From Paramecium tetraurelia (Eukaryota; Ciliophora; Oligohymenophorea; Peniculida; Parameciidae): a stretch of 64,000 nt of DNA. The position numbers were made by a program, and so were the translations under genes. Below, in pieces: positions 1 through 11,674 of the stretch; position 1 is the stretch's first letter; every line of letters begins with the position of its first letter. The stretch lies in the NCBI RefSeq assembly GCF_000165425.1, contig NW_001798994.1:1-64000 (forward strand). Reading direction: 5' to 3'. Below the pieces are notes generated by a model that did not search any database, was not told the DNA's origin, and saw only the letters and a program-made list of their open reading frames with translations.

Positions 1-1
1 A

Positions 2-112
2 GCACAATAGCTTGCATATGAGCTGGCTGCTGTAGACGACCCCATGATAGTAGATAATCTCAAAAAATAATTTTGGGTAAAAATTGATTTAAAAGTTCGA
101 TTAAATAAGTGA
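2..112 (+). CDS. 3' end of an upstream gene (partial)
   Basis: An open frame with TAA/TAG read as Gln runs from the window edge to a TGA at 110-112 and gives 36 residues. The composition is protein-like (AYELAAVDDP near the start, a basic end RLNK). The other two frames are shorter or less protein-like. No domain can be named from so short a tail. The next gene starts about 80 nt downstream on the same strand, a spacing normal for this window. Confidence 0.45.
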
Positions 113-191
113 GATCATTCAATTGGGGTAAAATGAATCTATTAAAATATTCGACAATTTCATAATTCAGTTTGATTTAATTTAATAGAGA

Positions 192-2863
192 ATGAATGAT
201 TTGTTTTCTAGTATGAAGGAGTCTATTAAATTGATTTTTTAAATCCAGAAGACTGAAGATGATAGATTTCTATACATTATCAAAAATAATTCAAATCCAT
301 TTGAATGCTCTTCAACAGAATTAGATTACATAGTGAAAATAATAGAAGGTAATATTTTTGAGGATCACAATTTAAAAAAAAAATAAGCTTCCTCTGAACT
401 TAATGAGGCAATTGAGAGTTTGAGTAAGGTGCTGTTTATAGCTTAAGAATAAAGAAAGTTCATTTAAAATATCGAGAATTAATTGTAAAAAATTTAATAT
501 AAAATAGCACGAAAGTCAATAAAGAAAAAAGTATAATTACTTTGAAAGGATTTTAGAAATCGAAAAATACATTAGAACAAACCACTTTTAATCTCATTAT
601 TTCTAATGAAGGAAATTAAGTTTATCAAAAGGATGGTTAGATACTTAGAATGTAAGTTTAATGGTAGAATATTATAGAGAAACGAAGTAACCATAAAGTT
701 CAAAGGATGAATAAATATTAAATAATATAGAATAGATTAAAAATTTATAATTTATAGGAGGGTACGGTGCTGATGGATAAAAAATTAATTTATGGCACTA
801 TTTTTGGAAGGGAGAAAAAATTGGAGGAGGTGTCTATAGTGAAATTGGTTAAAAATAAGGAATGTGGCAAGATATATGTGAAAATTATTGGGAGTATATA
901 TACATTTTGTTAAATAAAATTTAGTAAAAAAAATGTGGTAGAGGAAGGTTAATATGAAGATGGAAAAAGAATTGGCGCCTGGAATTTCATTTATAATAAT
1001 TAAAATATGTAAATTATTTGAAAATATGTCTAGTGGAGGGGGGTAATACGATAATGAAGGATATGGAACTAAAAAAGGAAATTGGATTGAGTTAGCTGAT
1101 TAATTTATGAATCAATCTTAAGTCTTTACTAGTGGTCGGTATCATAATAATAAGAAAATTGATCGTTGGGATATTATATTTAGGGGTTAATCGATGTAAA
1201 ATTATATTCTTATACGTTATCAACTAAAAGTGGTGGTGGATCTTATGAATATTAGCTTGAGGGAGATTCAATTAAAATAGGGAAGTGGATTGAATTGAAC
1301 GATAGATTTTATGATGATTCCTAAGTCACTCATGTTGGATTATATTGTAATGGTAAAAAAGTTGGTAAATGGGATGTATATTATCAGGAGAATTATGGTG
1401 ATAAAACAAATCATTAAATGTAGAAATAATTCTATTTATTGTAGTGGTGGTGGATAATACGAAGATTAGTTAGATGGAGATTAAATGAAAATTGGAAAGT
1501 GGATTGAGTTGAATGATGGATTTTATGATAATTCACAAGTAACAAATGTTGGTGAATATAAAAATGGGAGAAAGGTTGGCAAATGGGTTATTATGTATAA
1601 GGGATAAGAGATGTAAAATTATTAATTTAGATTTTAAATTAAACAAGTGGTGGTGGTTCTTATGAATGTTGGGCAAAGGGAGATTCAATTAAGATAGGAA
1701 CATGGATTGAATTGAGCTATGGATTTTATGATGATTCTTAAGTCACCTATGTGGGTGAATATTAGAATGGTAAAAAAGTCGGTAATTGGGATATTTGTTA
1801 TAAGTTTTATCTTTTCGAAACACAAAACATTATTATGTAAAGATAGATTAAATCTAAGTGGTGGAGGAGTGTATGAAGAAAATTTCGAAGGAGGTTCTGT
1901 TAAGGTTGGTAAGTGGATTGAATAAAGTGAAACTTTTAATTGGAATTCTTAGATTACTTATATTGGTGAATATAAAAATGGGAAAAAAATAGGTAAATGG
2001 AAGATTTGGTTTAGATATTATGTTTAAAAGTTGGAAGAATAATTTGATGTAAATCTTGGATCAATAATAGTGGTGGAGGATCATATGACGATAATGTAGA
2101 AGGAGATTCTGTTAAGACAGGATAATGGATTGAAATAAGTGAGGGGTTTCGGCGGATTTCTTAAACTAAATACTCTGGTGATTACAAAAATGGTAGAAAA
2201 GTTGGTAAATGGAATATTGATTTTATAACAAAAGATATGTAATAATATTTCATTATTAGATATTCTAATTTTAATGGTGGTGGATTTTATGATAAAGAAG
2301 ACTCCTTTAAAACTGGAAAATGGGTTGAGTTGAGTGATCGATTTTATAATTATTCATAAGTTACGTATGATGGCGAGTATAAAAATTGTAAAAAAATTGG
2401 AAGATGGATTATTAAATTTGAGGATGAAGAAATGTAAGTTCATGAAAAATTCTTCTTTTTAGTGGTGGTGGATATTATGATAACCAAGATTCTTTTAAGA
2501 CTGGAGAATGGATTGAATTGAGTGATAGATTTGATTTTTATTCCTAAGTTACTTATAAGGGTAAGTATCACAAAGGTAAGAAAATTGGTAAATGGGATAT
2601 TTTATGGAATTTTAAGGGGGTGAATTATGAACTGTAATATATTATTTATATGGTATAATAGGGGGGGTGGATAATATGATCATTAAACAGATGGTTTAAG
2701 TTCTATAAAGATTGGATTTTGGATTGAGTAGAGTGATTAGTTTGATAAATGGTAATCAATCTTGAATGAAGGCCATTATGAAAATGGTAAGAAAATTGGT
2801 AGATGGGTGGAAGTGAAATTCTAAAAAATTAAAAAAGAAGTTGAATTTGATTATGTAAACTGA
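192..2863 (+). CDS. Tandem GGGxYD-repeat protein (MORN-like)
   Basis: About 781 residues after removing 12 introns. The N-terminal 245 residues are non-repetitive and charged. Nine units of about 55-60 residues follow. Each begins GGGxYD, continues with a variant of KIGKWIELSDxF, then QVTYxGEYKNGKKVGKW, which resembles degenerate MORN hairpins. The start is the first ATG (192) of a frame otherwise open from 48. Introns: 531-556, 652-677, 894-924, 1009-1033, 1196-1230, 1420-1444, 1613-1647, 1837-1858, about 2049-2070, 2239-2259, 2434-2462, 2634-2661. Nine of them sit immediately before a GGG unit, nearly always in phase 2. The 2049-2070 intron does not restore frame by itself (one nt short), so either the site is misjudged or the gene carries an indel. 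Large repeat families of this type are known in Paramecium; the function is unknown. Confidence 0.8.
1034..2863 (+). repeat. Nine tandem exon repeats of about 200 nt
   Basis: Each unit is one exon of about 160-190 nt preceded by its own 21-35 nt intron. Units align at the protein level from GGGxYD to GKWxI and diverge mostly at their ends. Both exon and flanking intron appear to have been copied together, since the intron position and phase are conserved while intron sequences differ. Confidence 0.8.
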
Positions 2864-4137
2864 AGCGTAATAACAAATTAAGTTATGAATTTCTAACTAT
2901 AATTATTCATCCATATCCATATGTAAACATCTAGAAGTTGTAAGTTTCAATAATCGTTAAAATTGTTGAGCTCTTTAGGTTAATTCTAGTGTGAGTTGAT
3001 TTAATTATATAATTTTTTTCTCATTAATACTTATACCTTTTGAAAAATAATATATTTTAAAAATCAAATTTTTTTAATCGTAATGTAAGAAATAATAATC
3101 TCTCATCTGGTTATCAAAATTATTAAATCTATTTACCCTATCATTAATTCAGTGAACAAGATTCTTTATTTCAAAGTAAATTTGAGTTTATATTGAGTCA
3201 ATAAAATAGCCAAAGGGTTTGTTGACACTGTCTGTTTGTATCAATAATATTATATATGTTTGTACTAAATGTGCTAAAGTTGGAAAAAATGTTTGTTGGT
3301 TTTATAATTGGAAAAATGGTTTAGCCATTAGCAATAAATATTAGGAATCAATAAATGTAAACTACCTTATAAAAATGGCTTCATTAATATACTTAAAACA
3401 ATTAATTAAGAATATTGAGATTTTGTAAACTTATTAGCCAATATCGAAAGCAATTTTTAATTAACTTCATAATATAATATAAATTAAATATATGGAGGCA
3501 ATAAAATATGCCAATTGTATTGACTTGATATATTTAATTTAAATTATATAGTGATATACATTGTTAAAATAAATGATGTTATTTTCTTAAAACAATGATT
3601 AAATTAACACTTTTTTTTTTCAAAGATAATTTGAATATTTTTGTAATTAATACTTAAATATAATAATTATTGTCATCTATTTTAATAGATCGTATAATGA
3701 TCTTTGATATCTATAGCAATTTCTTTTGAGACGATAAATATTCTAATTTAATTTTAGGTATATACATTCTTTATTTTCTTTATAATTCATTTTAATATAA
3801 AATATTAACAGTTTCTATTATTCAGAACAAACTATTATTAGCCGTTATATTTCAAAGATTAGTTCAAAAATAGATTCTAATTAATGTTTACTTTTATATA
3901 TATAATTTCTAATTGATGTTTTATATAATGATAAATTTTGTTAGAAATCCTTTTATACGGATTTTGTGTTATGGTTTCTCACATCAAAGATTTTTTATCA
4001 ATAATGGTCTTATTGTAATTATCTGAATGTAATCAAGAAAAATTAATAATAAAATAGTGAGTTGATAATTTACAACGATGACATCAACGATCATTATATG
4101 AATCAATAAAATAAATAATGAAATTAGAATCAATAAA
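2864..4137. other. AT-rich intergenic region without a clear gene
   Basis: About 1.27 kb between two plus-strand genes. It is very AT-rich with scattered short reading frames. A Cys-containing stretch around 3220-3310 reads weakly like protein but has no start, no consistent frame and no intron pattern that extends it. It is long for this gene-dense window, so a decayed gene fragment is possible; I cannot support a call. Confidence 0.5.
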
Positions 4138-5488
4138 ATGAGAAATTTGATAATTTTTGGATTGATTTTGAATTCAATATTGTGCTTAAATCCAATAGAA
4201 GATGAAGTAAAGGAATGGCCATTTTATCCAGAGTATAATTTTAAAACTTACAGCGGATTTGTCGATACATATGAAGGGAAATAGTATCAATAATGTTTAA
4301 GTGTAGGAAAATCCATTATATATTTATGGAAAGCATTGAAAGTCCTGAGAATAAACCACTGATTGTATGGTATGGGGGTGGGCCAGGATGTTCTTGTATG
4401 TTGGGTTTGATTTCAGAAATAGGGCCTTATGTAAGAGAAAAATTTAGTTAAGAATTTGTCTATACTGAAAATCCATATTCCTTACACAAATTGGCAAATA
4501 TATTATATTTAGATATTCCCGCTGGAGTAGGGTATTCTGAGGTTCACGATGAAGATTATGAATGGAGTGATACAAATACAGGAATTGATTCATATGAAGC
4601 AATAAAAACTTGGCTAGAGGGATTTTAAGATTACAAAGACAGAGAAATGTGGATAGGAGGAGAATCGTATTCAGGTAGAATTATGCTCATTTTTTAGGTA
4701 TGTATGTGCCTTGTACTGCAGAAGTAATTGTGAAGAAAAACAAAGAAGGAAAAAATAGAATTAACTTGAAAGGAATACTTGTAGGAAATGGTGTTTTGGT
4801 AAACGATGATGACTTTTTTGATTTATGGAATAGAGAATATATGATTAAAAGAAATTTTTACGACATTGTAACATAAAATGTTATGCATAATTCATGTTTG
4901 AGATCACCTTAATCTGCAAGTTGTTAGAAAGCATTGGAGACATAAGCTATAGTAATGAAAGATTTAAATCCTTATGATGTGTATGGATATTGTTATGGAG
5001 ATTCCTCAATAGAGTAGAAAGGGAGGTATAGAACTATTAGGGACTCTGATGAGGCCCCATGTATAGATGTTGGACCCTTAAATAATTTCTTTAATAATCC
5101 TGAAGTAAAGAAAAAATTAAGAATCCCAGAGGAGAGAACTTGGGAAGCCTGTAATATGGACGTCTTTTTTGGATTTCACAGAGATAAGGATAGTCATGTA
5201 TTGATGAAATATCTCTTTGAAAATGGGATAAAAATACTTCAATACTCTGGAAATTCAGATGATATTGTAAGTATTGATTACACTCTTGCATCCTTGAAAC
5301 TTATTGATGGTATTAAACTAATATCGAGAACGCCTTTCGCAAATAAGGAGACCAGATAATTGGGTGGATGGATTATGGAGTACAACTATTTAACTCTTTA
5401 TATTGTCAGAGGTGCAGGTCATTTGGTTCCTTACGATTAAAGGGCTAATGCTTTCTAAATGTTCCAAGAATTCATGGGCAGATAATGA
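4138..5488 (+). CDS. Secreted serine carboxypeptidase (S10 family)
   Basis: 434 residues after removing introns 4284-4306 and 4675-4697. Residues 1-19 form a hydrophobic signal peptide. Family S10 landmarks are visible in order: the oxyanion region WYGGGPGCS, the nucleophile in GESYSG (Ser about 170), a catalytic Asp region SGNSDD (about 359), and the catalytic His in GAGHLVPYD (about 412). Such enzymes cleave C-terminal residues from peptides in lysosomes or after secretion, so a role in digestive vacuoles is likely. The second intron matters: without it the frame breaks just after GESYSG; with it the chain reads GESYSGMYVP, matching the family. The gene is flanked on both sides by members of the GGGxYD repeat family, one intact and one decayed. 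Confidence 0.92.
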
Positions 5489-5950
5489 GAAGTTTATTCT
5501 AAGTATTAAGAGATAATATTATAAATATTATTTATCAATTAACAATAAATCTAAGCTTTTTAATATAAAACTAAGTTTTTTGTTTCCTAAAATCAAAAGT
5601 CCTACAATAAATTCCGAGTTAAAAAAAACTGTTCTGATGTTGTTTCTAGTAAAATTATTAAAATTAATAAATGTTATGATTTTAAATGATACTTTTATTA
5701 TTGAGAATTAAAATTCATTAAACTTTAGATTAGATTAAGAAATTGAATTTCGTCAAAGTTAATCTAAATAGAAAAATGTAAAGTAAGATTATTATAATTT
5801 TAGTAAATTGAGTATCTAATCCCAACAATTAACAAGAAATTGTGGAAAAAAATGTATGAGAAATAAATTTTCCAAGAAAAACATATGAATTGATATATTA
5901 GATTTCAAATAACAATTACAATTAAATTATTAAGCCAAAAAAGTCATTTG
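5489..5950. other. AT-rich gap, no gene seen
   Basis: About 460 nt between the carboxypeptidase stop and the first recognisable remains of the minus-strand repeat pseudogene. No supported reading frame, RNA gene or repeat is visible. It may include the untranslated end of the decayed gene. Confidence 0.5.
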
Positions 5951-5959
5951 AATCCTCTT

Positions 5960-7080
5960 TTCTATTTCCCCAAGAAATAATTGCAAGAATGGATAATGAA
6001 TTAAACTCTTTAAATATCTTATAAGTGATTTACTCTTAAAATTTCTAATAAATTCAATCCATCCTTCAATCCATTTTTATAGCATCACTATATTGAAGGA
6101 TTGATTTTACATTGTTTCATAAAAGTATCCATCAGATTTTTGATATAAATTCTCCATCTTCCTTATTTTATTCCCTCCCTATATTCTCCAAACATGTATG
6201 ATCTAAAATTTCTATTCATTTAATTATTTAATGAAATTGATACCCTTCTAAATTCTCATCTTTCTCAATCTATTTACCTTATTTCAATCCAAAACATCAT
6301 GACACTCCATTATTTGTCTCAGTATTCAACTTACCACATTTTATTCCATTCTGATACTCTCCTATGTTCATAATTTAACACCTACTTTAATACACATCCT
6401 TACTCATTATATTGACCACCTCCACTATTAATAGCATATATTATGCTATAATATTTCTAAATATAATGTCCCACATCTCAACTTTTTTGCCAATTATGTA
6501 TTGCCCTACTTATGAGTCGCTTAAATTTTTATCAAAATACATACTTTTTATCCAGTTCAATCCACATTCCTTGCTTTTTTACCATTCTCATTTTCAATAC
6601 CTCTTCTAGATTTATTCAAACACAGCAAAATATGATTTATTAGAAATTCCCATCATCCATCCTTTAAGCATTTTCTACTATCTGGCTTAAATCCTTAAAT
6701 CTGATTCTAATTTGATAATGCGACCCTTATCCATTTTCTATTTTATTTCCATTTTCATTATAATATTCAATTTCGAGTAACTTTTCTGGAAAATTTGTTT
6801 TCCAAATTCCAATATTTCTTCCAACTATACATTCTCCTTGGTAAGTCACTTCTAAAGTACTATTTTTGAAATAGCTATTATGCTTATTAAAGTTTTCATG
6901 TAAGTCTTTCCATTTCCATGCTTCAATTCATTTTCATTATAAAAACCTCCTTTTCTAATTTATCCTCCTATATTTAATCCTTAACCGCTCCAATTTGCCC
7001 CCCATTTACCTCTTTCTAATTTTCCTTTTCAAATTATCCATAACACTTTAGATGTTATATTTATTCTAAATTTCTAACTT
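5960..7080 (-). pseudogene. Decayed GGGxYD-repeat family gene
   Basis: On the minus strand, fragments of the same repeat family as the gene at 192-2863 are recognisable but lie in different frames. About 7015-6890 reads RGKWGANWSG and GGFYNENELKHG. The next piece starts one base out of frame and reads KWKDLHENF then VTYQGE, GRNIGIW and EYYNENGNK. About 6560-6420 holds GMWIELDKK followed by an in-frame TGA, then VGQYIIGKKVEMWDIIF and a GGG unit that soon meets TGA. No intact start was found. Several frameshifts and TGAs indicate a pseudogene rather than unusual introns. With the intact copy on the other strand it brackets the carboxypeptidase gene. Confidence 0.7.
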
Positions 7081-7675
7081 CAATATAGTCAGTTAATAGT
7101 AATATGTATGTTATTTTCATAATGTTCTCTACCAGGCACAAATCTTTGTTTATCTCTTGATTATTAATTAAGAATAATACATTTTTAGAATTTATCCATC
7201 ATGTATATATTGAATATATCTATTAATGGCTAAACCTAGTTGATAATAATTCCCTACATTTTAATGAGTTTTAGCTAAAATTGAATTATAAGGTTGTTTA
7301 AAATCTATTCAGAGTTTCCATATCAGATTTATTATAAATTAATGATTAATATTGTTAGGCACTTAAGGTGGAAATTACTGATTCATATGACATCAATATA
7401 TTGCAATTGTTCAATGATACTCTTAAAATTAATTATACAGACCTATATTATAGAAGATAGTAAATTAGATATTATTAATATTTAGAATTTGGCTTAAGGT
7501 TTTTAGAATTTGTATAAGCAGAAATTAACCTGAATTTATCAATCGGAAATATGTTTATCAGAGATATATAATTCGGATTGAATATTAATCATTTTAATTA
7601 ACATAATCCATATTGCACAAACTCTCATTGTTTCAAAATCGGATTTTGAATGAATTATATGAAAAAAAAATAATA
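7081..7675. other. Intergenic region, no gene supported
   Basis: About 600 nt between the decayed minus-strand gene and the plus-strand membrane-protein gene. Short frames occur but none carries convincing protein composition. It should contain the promoter of the gene starting at 7676. Confidence 0.45.
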
Positions 7676-8972
7676 ATGAAATTTGTATATACATTCATTC
7701 TCTATCTAGCTGTAGTGAAATGTAGTAATTCTTTTACATTTCAAATAAATTCCGGAGATTTAAGTAGAACAACCTTGGAATTCTATGCTAATCACCCTGT
7801 TTACTAATTGAGTCTCAGATGCGATGTAATTAATAATTTACAATTCTAAGGGCTACAATTCTGACCTTTGGTTTGCTTACAACTACACTAATTTAGCTGT
7901 CACTCCATAACAAAGATAATAATATAAATGTTCCGATAAGAACTTCACTATTACCTTATCGAATGATTTTACAGAGGAATACGCTACAATCTAAGTCGCC
8001 AATTACACCAACTCTATGAAAATTCAAAGTTTTGATTTCATCACTAATACATAATCCTCATATAAGACTGCTTTGACTGTTAATAAAGCGATCACTTAAG
8101 GTCTCTACTACACTTTGAATGATTTCAGTTTGTAGGTATCTTATCCATCTACTGTGTATGTTGAAATTTTCAAATGCCCAACTTCTCCATTAAAGATTGA
8201 AGCCAAGACTTATGATTAGTTTGGGCAATATAGAAATTTATCCGGAACTAACAACAATAAATTCTTCTATGATGTTTTTAATACAACCAATGGAAGTTTT
8301 AATTATAGATTAGAATAATCGAGTTACGATTCCCCTGATGTTTTTATTAAAGTAATAATTAATCTAAAATTTTAGTACTAAAGAGCTTAATTATAAGATA
8401 TAAAGGAAATAAACACATATATAACAAATTACTATCTAAAACCTTCGGCTGAAGTAAAAGGTGATAAAATATTTATCACATTTCCAGCGTTTTAAGTGTA
8501 GAATAATGAAAATATTGAACTTCGTGTATCTGTTGGTTATGATGGTTCAGAGTAGAGGGAAATTATTTGTGCTTATGGAGATGCTGATATTTGGAGACAA
8601 TACAATTCCTATTATACAGGCACATACAATTTAACATATAACAGATATGGGATCAATGAATTGGTTACTGATTTTCCAGGTTATACACAAGGAAAGTACA
8701 ACATTCGAACGACTGCTATTATCAATTTTGGATCCATTAAATAAACCATTCCACTCCAAACAATTTCAGTTTATAGAAATTTATACGCACCAGCTGGATC
8801 ATTATTGGTTCATATTTTGGCTCCAATAGTAATTTCTGTTTTAGCTTTGTTTGGATTGATCGTCGGAGGTTGCAAATATAAGAAGAAGAAGGATCTGTAT
8901 TTATAAGAATAATAATTGGCACAATTGCAACAGCAACATTAAATACAGAATCCTTATATAGGTATTTAATGA
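7676..8972 (+). CDS. Type I single-pass membrane protein, unknown function
   Basis: 423 residues after removing intron 7826-7850. Residues 1-17 are a clear signal peptide (MKFVYTFILYLAVV). A long Asn/Thr/Tyr-rich extracellular region follows, with several N-glycosylation sequons and few cysteines. One hydrophobic span (about residues 366-390, ILAPIVISVLALFGLIVGG) is followed by a basic stop-transfer patch KYKKKKD and a Gln-rich cytoplasmic tail. The 7676 ATG was chosen because it places the signal peptide at the N-terminus, although the frame is open upstream. The intron joins RCD to GYNSDLWF and is required to avoid TGA. No family recognised. The gene converges with the minus-strand gene ending at 9043, leaving 70 nt between them. 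Confidence 0.85.
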
Positions 8973-9042
8973 AGACATATATGAGTAATTTATATAAAAT
9001 TTATTTATTTAACTCTATAATAGACATATCTCCGATAGCATA

Positions 9043-9815
9043 TCATTTCTTTTACAAAATATTCTCCAACTTTTAAATTTCATTTTTTATTTCTTTGTAA
9101 AGCTTATATTCTTTTTCTACTGGAGCAATATCTTTATGAAATCTAATTCTTCTATTGTGGGTAGTTGTGAATTCATTTTAAAAGTTATTCAATTTCTCTC
9201 TCAATTCTGCTCTTGTTTTCTTTAAATCCTCTATTCTCTTTTGAATTTCTCCTTAGGTGTTATTTGTTGATTGCTTATAAGTTGGAAGTTGAATTCCTGG
9301 ATTTTGAGTAACTTTGTCAATTTGTTATTTCAATTTTTTATAGTATATATATAAGGGTCTCATAGGTTCTTTTTCATTTCTTAATGGAAATCTATTGAAA
9401 ATTGATTAAAAATTCGCATCATAAAACTTGAGTTCATTTTTTACTCGTTTCTTTTCATTCTAAAGTTAATCCATGGACATCAATTCTAAATCTCTTTTTG
9501 TTAATTTGGCTAAATCTATATTCAATCTATAATATCATAAGCATCTTACTTAGTTAATGATTCTTATAGTTTTTATGGGCCAATAATATTAACCCATTAT
9601 TCTATTGTTGGAGGATTGGATAATTTTTATTATGGTTGCTCAAATTTTGGTTGATCAGATTGCATAGAAGATATAGATGATGAAGATGTGTTATTTGAGT
9701 TCTTTTAGTAATTATCATAAACTGGATTGGGTTTTTTAAAATTATATACAGCTCTTGGATTAAAAAGTTTAGCAACTGATTCTGATAGCAATTCATTTAG
9801 TATATCGATTTCCAT
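9043..9815 (-). CDS. FAM13-like coiled-coil protein
   Basis: 249 residues after removing intron 9527-9549. The N-terminal part is Ser/Asn-rich and probably disordered. The second half holds the motif FPLRNEKEPMRPLYIYYKKLK, which resembles the conserved block of FAM13-type proteins (a region around VKPLYDRYRxxK), followed by a charged helical segment likely to form a coiled coil (KRIEDLKKTRAELREKL). Animal FAM13 proteins often carry RhoGAP domains; none is present here. The start is the first ATG of the frame, and upstream sequence is AT-rich spacer. Assignment is by motif only. Confidence 0.7.
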
Positions 9816-10141
9816 TTTTATTTATTATTTTATATATTTCGTCAAATAATTCAAATTGCTACTTCTAATAAATTGATTGATATCATCAATAAATGAAAAC
9901 ATTCAATACATTAATAGATTATTATCTACTAACACAAATGTAATTCCTTTAATACTTCAATCAGTATTCTCAATTAAAAGGGGAGTCATATAAAATTTAT
10001 AATCTGCATAGAAAATAAATAACATAATATTTAATAATCTGTGTCGTTTATAAATGTTTGATGAAGGAATAAAAAGTGAATTGTCGATAATATTATTCAT
10101 GAAAATGTAAATGATATATTATTAATTTTATTTATTATAAA
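9816..10141. other. Divergent promoter region
   Basis: About 325 nt between two divergently transcribed genes (minus-strand start at 9815, plus-strand start at 10142). AT-rich, no reading frame supported. It must hold the promoters of both genes. Confidence 0.5.
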
Positions 10142-11616
10142 ATGAATGTATATTGTTAAATGGCTGGGTATCATCAAGGTATTGTATGTAAATATAGGTG
10201 AAGATGAGCCTTTAGAATTATTATGTATGAATCCAGAATGCATTTCTATGAACAAAGTTTTGAATTGTGTTTCATGTATCGAGGAAAATCATATAGGTCA
10301 TCAAGTGATTCACTATAAAAAGTTCATTAATCTACTGCAGAAATAAGGGAATAGTTTATTAAATGAGATAGTAAAAATTTAATGTATTGGAATAGGAATT
10401 TAGATTCTAGGAATCTACAGTGTAAAATGACTTAGTGTGCAAGTTAAAAAACTTAATAAAATAATTAACAGAATTATCAGACATAGTAAATGATGCCATT
10501 CATAAATAGAAGGATATGTTAGAAAGGAAATTGTAGTATTATGAATGTATGTACTTTTGTTGAATTTTTTTAGAATTTTCTTGTGTGCTACCTACTTAAG
10601 ATACCTTTAACAAAGCTATCAAATAGCATGACTAAAATTTGATATAGAAGTTGATGAGTTAGTTTTTTTAGAAGGTTGAATACAATACAAAAAGATAGGA
10701 GTTTTTGGTAAGAAATAATTATATTTTGGATGCTGCAGAAGAAACTGATGGAGAAAATCTATTATTTAGAAAACTTAAGGATGTAATGAATTCTTTTAGG
10801 AGCGATGTAGATATGAATTATTAAACCCAAGTTTCATAATAAAGCAATAGCCACTTATAAAAAAAACTATCTTAAACTAATAATGAGTTTAAGCGATCTC
10901 ATCAACAATTACCAAGTTATAAAAAGATCACAGCTATTGAAAAATCTCCAGGATCTCCAGATGATAAAATTTCGGTTAGTCAATCTTTGAGTCAATTTTA
11001 CTATAAACCAAATAATTTGAAGAAACGAATAGGATAATAGATGTCTTTGGTAGAGACTTCAAACACATTTAGTACAAAATATTCATTCCATTCAGAATGT
11101 TTTGGATAGGGATTGTAAGTAACATCTAAATAAGTGAAATTAATTTTAGATTGCGATAAAAGTATTGCATTCATTAAGCCATCTATATATGGAAGTGGAT
11201 TGGCAAGAGAATAAAGAGTAACCCTCGTTATCAAAGTATGCAGAAATTCAAATCAAAGATACCCTATGGCAGTAGGAATTTGTGATCAATAAAAATTATA
11301 AGAAAATAATTTCGTTTTTACAGGATCAGCTGAGCATATGCCAGGATCAAATAATAAAGATCATGGATGTTACCTACTTAATTCAAATGGATATATTAGA
11401 TCAATGACAGGATCGGATATGATCAGGAGTTCACCTAATTTAAGATTCTATAGTAACTCTACTTTAGAATTAACATTCAAACCATTTCACAAATAATTAA
11501 TAATTAACAGAGATTAATAAGTGTAGACTACTATACCTTTAGAATTTTATAAAGATTAGAAACTTTTCTTTTGTGTAAGATTAGCAGATTTGCATGATTG
11601 TATTGAAATATTATGA
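10142..11616 (+). CDS. B-box zinc-finger coiled-coil protein with SPRY-like tail
   Basis: 467 residues after removing introns 10179-10197, 10371-10395 and 10547-10573. The N-terminus has a Cys/His pattern typical of a B-box (YCQMAGYH, CMNPEC, CVSCIEENHIGH). It is followed by a helical region rich in Leu/Lys/Gln (about 70-160) that looks coiled-coil, a Ser/Gln-rich linker, and a C-terminal beta-rich region of about 170 residues whose pattern (YPMAVGICDQ, GCYLLNSNGYI, RVTLVIKVCR) recalls a SPRY/B30.2 fold. This layout is known from TRIM-like proteins, but no RING precedes the B-box. The first intron is only 19 nt; without it the frame still opens but loses the first zinc ligands. Followed after 58 nt by the RBR ligase on the same strand. 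Confidence 0.75.
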
Positions 11617-11674
11617 ATAATATTAATATATAATAAAGTATTGAATAAGAAATAATGAATAAATTATAAAATTA

